Of a stretch of 64,000 nt of DNA, positions 58,280-64,000 are shown piece after piece. A program made the position numbers and the translations under genes. The notes under the pieces are model-generated. The model did not search any database. It saw only the letters and a list, made by a program, of their open reading frames with translations, and was not told the origin of the DNA. Source of the stretch: Trissonchulus latispiculum (Eukaryota; Nematoda; Enoplea; Enoplida; Ironidae); contig JASAND010020843.1 of NCBI GenBank assembly GCA_030248195.1, forward strand, positions 1 through 64,000, written 5' to 3'. Numbering within the stretch: the first letter of the stretch is position 1; each line of letters starts with the position of its first letter.

Positions 58280-58493
58280 AAAGGACTGGGTCCGGCTTTA
58301 TTGACCAGGCTATGAGAGGTTTCCCACTCCCAGGCGCTGTCCCACCACTCCCATGACGCGGGGGCTTTTGCCTGCTGCGTTTCCGCCCTGGGCCATTACC
58401 ACCCCTCATTAACCAACCTGGCTCTGCAAAGCTCCCAAAGCAGTGCCATGTTGACGCCATGCTTGGTGCGGACGCCTCGTCGACGTGGTAGGT
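58280..58493 (-). ncRNA. 7SL/SRP RNA copy 4, 5'-truncated pseudogene
   Basis: Same truncation as copy 2: the sequence ends at GGTAGGT, lacking the first about 90 nt, and continues into CAATGATGAGTTTTT. Its flank is also missing the ATACAAAATTGTC block next to the normal start, so the promoter is damaged as well. The S domain is intact. Confidence 0.9.
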
Positions 58494-58878
58494 CAATGAT
58501 GAGTTTTTGTGAATTCTGAGCAAGAGATTTTTAAAACGAGAAAGTCGTTAAATGAAGGAAGGCGTGTTATTAGTCTGAATAATTTTATTTAGAAAATATA
58601 AAATGGAAAACGAATTAACTAGCGCTAATAATATTGATATTTCAATTTTCAACGTCCCGAAAGACACATCACGTGTGCACACGTGAAAATTGTACGCTGT
58701 CTATTCAAATTTCAAAGGCGGGATAACTAGGAAATTGGTCCGAGAAGTTAGTTTCTGAAGACACTCTGTTAAAAAAATGAAACCAGTCAGCCATTCAATT
58801 CCCACAAATGTAAAACCAACACTTACTTTCTGAATACAGTCTTTGAGTCTAAAAGTCGTTTTTAATACAAAATTGTCG
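58494..58878. promoter_or_regulatory. divergent spacer between SRP copies 4 and 5
   Basis: Twin boxes CATCACGTGTGCACACGTGA at 58666-58685 and TTAATACAAAATTGTC directly before copy 5. Confidence 0.65.
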
Positions 58879-59178
58879 GCCGGGTGGTTTGGCAACTGCC
58901 TGTAACCCAGCTACCTGGGGGCCGGGACTGGTGGACGGCTTGAGACTGGGAGTCCTGTGTGGGGACCTCCCACGTTGACGAGGCGTCCGCACCAAGCATG
59001 GCGTCAACATGGCACTGCTTTGGGAGCTTTGCAGAGCCAGGTTGGTTAATGAGGGGTGGTAATGGCCCAGGGCGGAAACGCAGCAGGCAAAAGCCCCCGC
59101 GTCATGGCAGTGGTGGGACAGCGCCTGGGAGTGGGAAACCTCGCATAGCCTCGTCAATAAAGCCGGACCCTGTCCTTT
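58879..59178 (+). ncRNA. 7SL/SRP RNA gene, copy 5
   Basis: Full length with intact Alu-domain loops, helix 8 motif and T-run terminator. Variants GACGAGGCGTCC (shared with copies 3 and 4) and CCTCGTCAATAAAGC (shared with copy 7). Confidence 0.95.
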
Positions 59179-60437
59179 TTTGCATTTTCTTATGAAAATA
59201 ATTTTGTAATATGAGTTTGACCTGGTTTTTATCCTGCAGTCAATTCAATATTATTTCTTCCTTACCAACCTATCAAAGTGCAATTCAGTAATTTTAACCT
59301 AAAAAATCATAATATGACTATGAGTCAATAGTATACTGTTTTAAAGTTGCAAATCGGCTTGAAGTTGAACATCTTTTATGCAAAGCTGATCGAGATCTTT
59401 CTAATAACAACGCAACGTCTAGGGGCAGAAATAGAAATATATACTCAGCCCAACATGGAAGCTTCTATTTTTTTGGAGTGTGAAAATATAAAAATTCGCA
59501 ATACGGAGCTGGTCCAAGCCTGTTCTGCTTCCATCACGACCACAGATTTCTGTGCCGTAATCTAAGTAATATCATCCCTGCTAATGAAGAAGTACTCTGC
59601 TGTCAAATCAGACCTGAACCCTCATTTTCCCAAGGGTTCTCTTGGAAAGCGGCTGAAATACGTTTTCGGGCGCCACTTTTTACTGAGCGGAGAGCACCTA
59701 CAGAGATGAGACTGCCACAAGTCGATAGAGAATTGATTGCTCTTTATGTTATATTTCATATTAAAGGGTCCCCGATGCGATACATCCAGGAAAAGTCAAG
59801 AGCCGTCAAAGTCGGGCGAAGTAGGATTTTTTGCTAAACTTTCATTGTAAAAAATCAACTAATTGATTTCTAGGTACATGGGTTGATTCTGAGACGGAAC
59901 CACTATACGTTAATTAATCAGCATGGTCTTCCCTATCACCTGGTGGAACTGCTCTGTTGCCTGACGAATTGCAGTCGACGCTGGAATCGTTTAAAGTAAA
60001 TACAGAAATATAGTACACAATCTGTCGAAGTTCTGATTTCGCCAAATGCCTGCAGGGACTTCTCAGCGCTACATCGTGCACCCCAGACTTGTGCAAAATG
60101 GCCGCCGCGGGCATAAAAGGGTTAAGCAACAAACCTAACCTGAAAGGCGTGGGTCACTGTAATGGTGATTAAATGGGAATAAGGGAATAAGTGATAATAA
60201 TAATAAATAATAATATAATAAGAGTTCCATTTTGCTGCATTGCTTTTGCTGAATGATTCTTCTAATTAAAACTGAAAAACTTCTAATGTGATTAAAATGT
60301 ATGATTTTTTCTGAGAACAGACCAGTTTTATGAACCAAAGCAGACTGATGAGTAGCAAAGGAATAAATAAATTTTAATTGACAAAATGCTAAAAATTAAG
60401 TCCAACCCCATAAAATTATTTTACAAGAAAATTACCA
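59179..60437. other. SRP cluster spacer, unit 3
   Basis: Same block order as the other units: GCCTGTTCTGCTTCC at 59516, ATGGCCGCCGCGGGCATAAA at 60098. No gene supported. Confidence 0.6.
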
Positions 60438-60737
60438 AAAGGACAGGGTCCGGCTTTATTGACCAGGCTATGCGAGGTTTCCCGCTCCCAGGCGCTGTCC
60501 CACCACTGCCATGACGCGGCGGCTTTTGCCTGCTGCGTTTCCGCCCTGGGTCATTATCACCCCTCATTAACCAACCTGGCTCTGCAGAGCTCCCAAAGCA
60601 GTGCCATGTTGACGCCATGCTTGGTGCGGACGCCTGGTCAACGTGGGAGGTCCCCACACAGGACTCCCAGTCTCAAGCCGTCCACCAGTCCCGGCCCCCA
60701 GGTAGCTGGGCTACAGGCAGTTGCCAAACCACCCGGC
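60438..60737 (-). ncRNA. 7SL/SRP RNA gene, copy 6
   Basis: The only full-length - strand copy. It reads GCCGGGTGG...GGACCCTGTCCTTTT on the - strand, with CTGTAGCCCAGCTAC in the Alu domain and the GGAAA loop. Preceded by TTGATACAAAATTGTC. It has GACCAGGCGTCC, as copies 1 and 2. Confidence 0.95.
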
Positions 60738-61111
60738 CGACAATTTTGTATCAATGAAGAGTTTTGAGACTTCTGAGCAAGAAAGGTTCAAATAGAGACA
60801 GTCCTTAAGTGAAGAATGTGCTATTAGTCTAAATACTTTTAATATATGAAATGAAAATGAAATAGCTAGCGCTAGTAATAGTGGTATTTCAATTTTTAAC
60901 GTCCCGAAAGACATATCACGTGTGCATCACGTGAAAAATATGCGCTTTGTATTCAAAGGCGGGATAGTGGGAAATTGATCCGAAAAGCTAGTTTTTGAGG
61001 ACAATCTGAAAACGAGAATAGTAAGCAAGTCAAGTCCTACAAATGTCAATATTTATTATTTTCTCAGTCCAATCATTGAGTCTAAAAGTCGTTATTTATA
61101 CAGAATTGTCG
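60738..61111. promoter_or_regulatory. divergent spacer between SRP copies 6 and 7
   Basis: Twin box TATCACGTGTGCATCACGTG at 60914-60933, with a start-proximal (T)ATACA(A/G)AATTGTC on both sides. This is the only spacer with two complete genes. Confidence 0.65.
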
Positions 61112-61412
61112 GCCGGGTGGTTTGGCAACTGCCTGTAACCCAGCTACCTGGGGGCCGGGACTGGTGGACGGCTTGAGACTGGGAGTCCTGTGTGGGGACC
61201 TCCCACGTTGCCCAGGCGTCCGCACCAAGCATGGCGTCAACATGGCACTGCTTTGGGAGCTTTGCAGAGCCAGGTTGGTTAATGAGGGGTGATAATGGCC
61301 CAGGGCGGAAACGCAGCAGGCAAAAGCCCCCGCGTCATGGGAGTGGTGGGACAACGCCTGGGAGTGGGAAACCTCGCATAGCCTCGTCAATAAAGCTGGA
61401 CCCAGTCCTTTT
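61112..61412 (+). ncRNA. 7SL/SRP RNA gene, copy 7
   Basis: Full length, GCCGGGTGG to CCTTTT. Variants GCCCAGGCGTCC and GGACAACGCC are unique to this copy. The downstream flank is unrelated to the other spacers, so the duplication ends here. Confidence 0.95.
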
Positions 61413-61843
61413 GGTGATACTCTGTACTATACGTTTGGAGATTTATATTTATTTAGTAAATTATTCGACAATTTTGATGTTCCTGCCAAATACAACATAG
61501 CTTCTCTTGGTTCTGTCGATTTTGTTCAGCTAAACTGACGGAATTGCGTAGATGGAGAAGTAGGAGTCACTGCTTCGCGAAGGAGAAGCCTCGAGTTATT
61601 TTTGCTGTGAATGAAATAGGTTCCCTTGTTGAGATAAAAGTTGTAAATTTATGAATGTGTCCCTTGAATATATAGTTCTGGATAATTCTAAAGACAGCTT
61701 CAGTGGGTAGTGTGACCCTGCCCCCGTGCTAAGCTTCTGATCGAAGTTGAGTAGGAGGGATGAGGCACCAAAAATAAACAGAAACAACGAATTTGTAAAT
61801 TATTGTACAGATTTTTAGCATATAGATGTATATACTTACTTAC
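61413..61843. other. non-coding
   Basis: Unique-looking sequence after the cluster; no gene or repeat supported. Confidence 0.4.
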
Positions 61844-61847
61844 TTAA

Positions 61848-62574
61848 GGGGGGTCCAAATTATGGTCATTTTTTCGACTTTCTCCGATCTCGCTAATTTT
61901 TACATATTCTATGGTCCAAACGGTATATTTTAATGAGTTTTTAAAGTTAATGTTGTAAGTCGTACGTTTGTTGCGTAATTTCACCTCAAAGTTGAGGTCT
62001 CGTGTGTAAAACATAGGAAAGTAGGAAACTTAAAAAGTTTCACTTTTTTGGAGTTGTGTCAAAAAATCTCGAAACTGGGCATTGCTAACCAGCCTTGTTA
62101 GGTATCATTAGAAAGGCGTGGATAAGGTCTGTGACATGTTGAATTAGAATTTTGATTTAGGTCTTTAAAAATTTTTAATCAATTTTTGAATATTTAAAAT
62201 TTGACGCGCTTTTAAAATGGCTTCAAATTTTAAATGTTCAAAAATTAATTAAAAACTTTAGAAGCCTAAATCAAAATTCTAATTCCAACAAATCACAGTC
62301 CTCATATATACAGGCCTTTCAAATGATACCAGACACGGCTGGTTAGCATTGCCAGTTTCGAGATTTTTTGACACAACTCCAAAAAAGTGAAACGTTTTAA
62401 GTTTCCTATATTTAACACATGAGACCTCAACTTTGAGGTGAAATTACGCAACAACCGCACGACTTACGACTTTAATTTTAAAAACTCGTTGAAATATGCC
62501 GTTTGGTCCATGAAATATGTAAAAATCAGCGAGATCGGAGAAAGTCGAAAAAATGACCAAAATTTAGACCCCCC
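61848..62574. mobile_element. TTAA-flanked hairpin element, family T1
   Basis: Flanked by TTAA (61844-61847, 62575-62578). The two halves are near-perfect inverted copies (arms about 350 bp) joined by a loop of about 20 bp near 62205-62225. Ends GGGGGGTCCAAATT / AATTTAGACCCCCC. Related to the element at 18437-19674. Non-coding. Its transcript would form a long double-stranded RNA. Confidence 0.85.
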
Positions 62575-62578
62575 TTAA

Positions 62579-63750
62579 TTGCATCAGTCTTAGAACAGTT
62601 TTGAGGCGGCGGATTAACTTTCGGCGGAATGACTTTGATTTTGATTTTATATGATTTGTCCACTACTCCACCCTATCAGGCTGGGACAATACAGAAGAAC
62701 TATGAGGGAATATCGTCAAACGACACTGACGCGCACTTCAAACTATATGTTTAGAAAAATGAAATACACTTTCTGAGCAATAATTTGGTGCTCTTTCGCA
62801 TTCTATGAACTTTGCGGAAACCCAATTTTTCTTGACCGCAAATTTCCTTAGGGTGCTGGTTCGGGTTCGTGTATTTTTGGACTTTAAAGCGCAATTGTCG
62901 TTGAAATTCATTCAAATTTGCTACAATTACGTCATTTATATTAGAAATGGTTTTAGAAAAGTCGCGGTGTAAAAATATGAGTTTTGGAAAAATTTGCTTT
63001 AATCCGCCACAACTTGCAATGTGGGCACCCTACACAGACGAGCTTATAATCATTCGATTCGACTCACCAAGACCTACAACTTTGCTCTTGAGAGTATTCT
63101 TCGACTCCTTACGGTTTAAGAAATAACAGCGAAAATTGATTTTCGAGATCCAAAAATGGCCATTTTTCGAAAAATCAAATATTGCAAGATTGCGAGAGTT
63201 TCAACAGCGCTGGTTTGTCGATCAAGTATTGATCATGTAGTCCTAAAGAACATGTTAGTAGTATTGTTTTTAGGCGTTCTGCCGGCGAGTGTGATTCCCT
63301 AAGTGTGGTCCCCTAATAATTTGATATGCATAACCCTTGAACCTCGTATGTCAAGTGTGGTCCCCTAAGTGTGGTCCCATTTAAAGACTTCAACTACAAA
63401 ATACACAGTGATCCCTGGTTCCTTAAGTGTGGTTCCAGTTCTACAAGATGGTTATCATAACGTGGTCCCCTACTAGCTAATTTTCCTTAATCACTTATGA
63501 TTATTAACCTAGACATTGAAATTCGGATTAGATTCAATGGACTATATGAATTCTTGTTCATGAAAAAAGTAATTACTAAATATAAGTCTGAAGATGAAAT
63601 ATAAGTCTATAAGATAATAGATTTCCAAAAAGAATATATCATATTCATAAATTAATCATTGAAAACAACATAACTATAAATTTTGATAATCATGATGAAA
63701 ATTTTACCTAATCTACCTAGCAATAAATCAAAAGCGAAATCTGACAAAAA
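62579..63750. other. non-coding, downstream of the dUTPase gene
   Basis: No gene supported. GTGTGGTCCC-type motifs cluster at 63303-63470 (see findings). Confidence 0.4.
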
Positions 63751-63756
63751 TTTATT
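63751..63756 (-). promoter_or_regulatory. poly(A) signal of the dUTPase gene
   Basis: AATAAA on the - strand, about 55 bp after the dUTPase stop codon. Confidence 0.65.
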
Positions 63757-63810
63757 TAGTATATTTATATGCATACAGAATATACACATTATACACTATT
63801 CAGAATAACG

Positions 63811-63999
63811 TCATTCATAAGACATAAGAGTTTTTTCTTCCTTCATTTCTACATCATTGTTTGGATCTGGCATACGTTGTAGTCCAGTGGACCCAAAACC
63901 ATTTCCACCCCGATCTGTGACTTCCAAATTCAGAACTTCCGCCACATAGGTATTCAAAACTTGCTCACATATAAATTGAGCAATACGATCCCCAATGTT
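63811..63999 (-). CDS. dUTPase (deoxyuridine triphosphatase), C-terminal part
   Basis: The frame enters from the right window edge and stops with TGA at 63811-63813. It reads [16 protein letters not shown] (dUTPase motif IV, GDRIAQ), then [20 protein letters not shown], the glycine-rich motif V (RGxxGFGSTG) that closes over the substrate in trimeric dUTPases. The enzyme hydrolyses dUTP to dUMP and pyrophosphate, keeping uracil out of DNA. After motif V most animal enzymes end within a few residues; here a tail ([20 protein letters not shown] plus SYE) follows. Motifs I-III lie outside the window. Confidence 0.9.
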   Translation of the reverse strand, partial: NIGDRIAQFICEQVLNTYVAEVLNLEVTDRGGNGFGSTGLQRMPDPNNDVEMKEEKTLMSYE

Positions 64000-64000
64000 C

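Noticed and set aside
53361..61412. 7SL-derived SINEs (Alu-like) in place of SRP genes
   Set aside because: Copies are full length with S domain, share upstream promoter-like flanks and spacers, and lack poly(A) tails and target duplications.
53331..61500. Seven similar protein-like frames (about 80-100 codons) reading along and against the SRP genes
   Set aside because: They are in the RNA genes themselves, mirror the RNA's conservation, differ in length by indels, and have no splice or start logic.

Overview
This is a metazoan nuclear DNA window, most likely from an invertebrate. The evidence is spliced genes with GT-AG introns, AATAAA poly(A) signals, metazoan-type 7SL (SRP) RNA genes, and dense nested transposons of animal families (hAT, TTAA-flanked, TA-flanked, APE-type non-LTR, Ty3-like). 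I cannot name the species. The non-LTR element with a 2A-like peptide plus a PHD finger resembles elements described from marine invertebrates and basal deuterostomes, but that is only a hint.

Layout. At 1-3.1 kb are the last two exons of a + strand SLC25A15-like mitochondrial carrier. A nine-exon coiled-coil gene occupies 24.9-4.4 kb on the - strand, converging on the carrier; I rebuilt it from splice sites whose phases all agree (458 codons). Its introns hold a 1.57 kb foldback, a 4.4 kb non-LTR retrotransposon with a 13-bp target duplication, several hAT elements, a TTAA-flanked element and TA microsatellites. From 25 to 53 kb I see no confident host gene. That stretch holds hAT elements, a Ty3-like protease fragment, a 101-bp minisatellite, a 186-bp satellite in three places, a dispersed repeat whose copies carry different MITEs, a CR1/L2-like RT fragment, and a decayed gag-bearing LTR-type element at about 48.3-53.1 kb.

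At 53.3-61.4 kb is the most striking feature: seven 7SL/SRP RNA genes in alternating orientation (three convergent pairs plus one), about 2.2-3.2 kb apart on the + strand. Divergent neighbours share 350-400 bp spacers with twin CACGTG boxes. Two of the three - strand copies have lost the 5' Alu-domain segment. A TTAA-flanked hairpin element follows, and the window ends inside the last exon of a - strand dUTPase gene.

A recurring theme is that four GC-rich low-complexity arrays (GGCCAAT-, GGCCCG-, CCCGG-type) each lie inside hAT-like termini with 7-8-bp target duplications. They are the amplified subterminal parts of non-autonomous transposons, and the many ORFs across them are artefacts.
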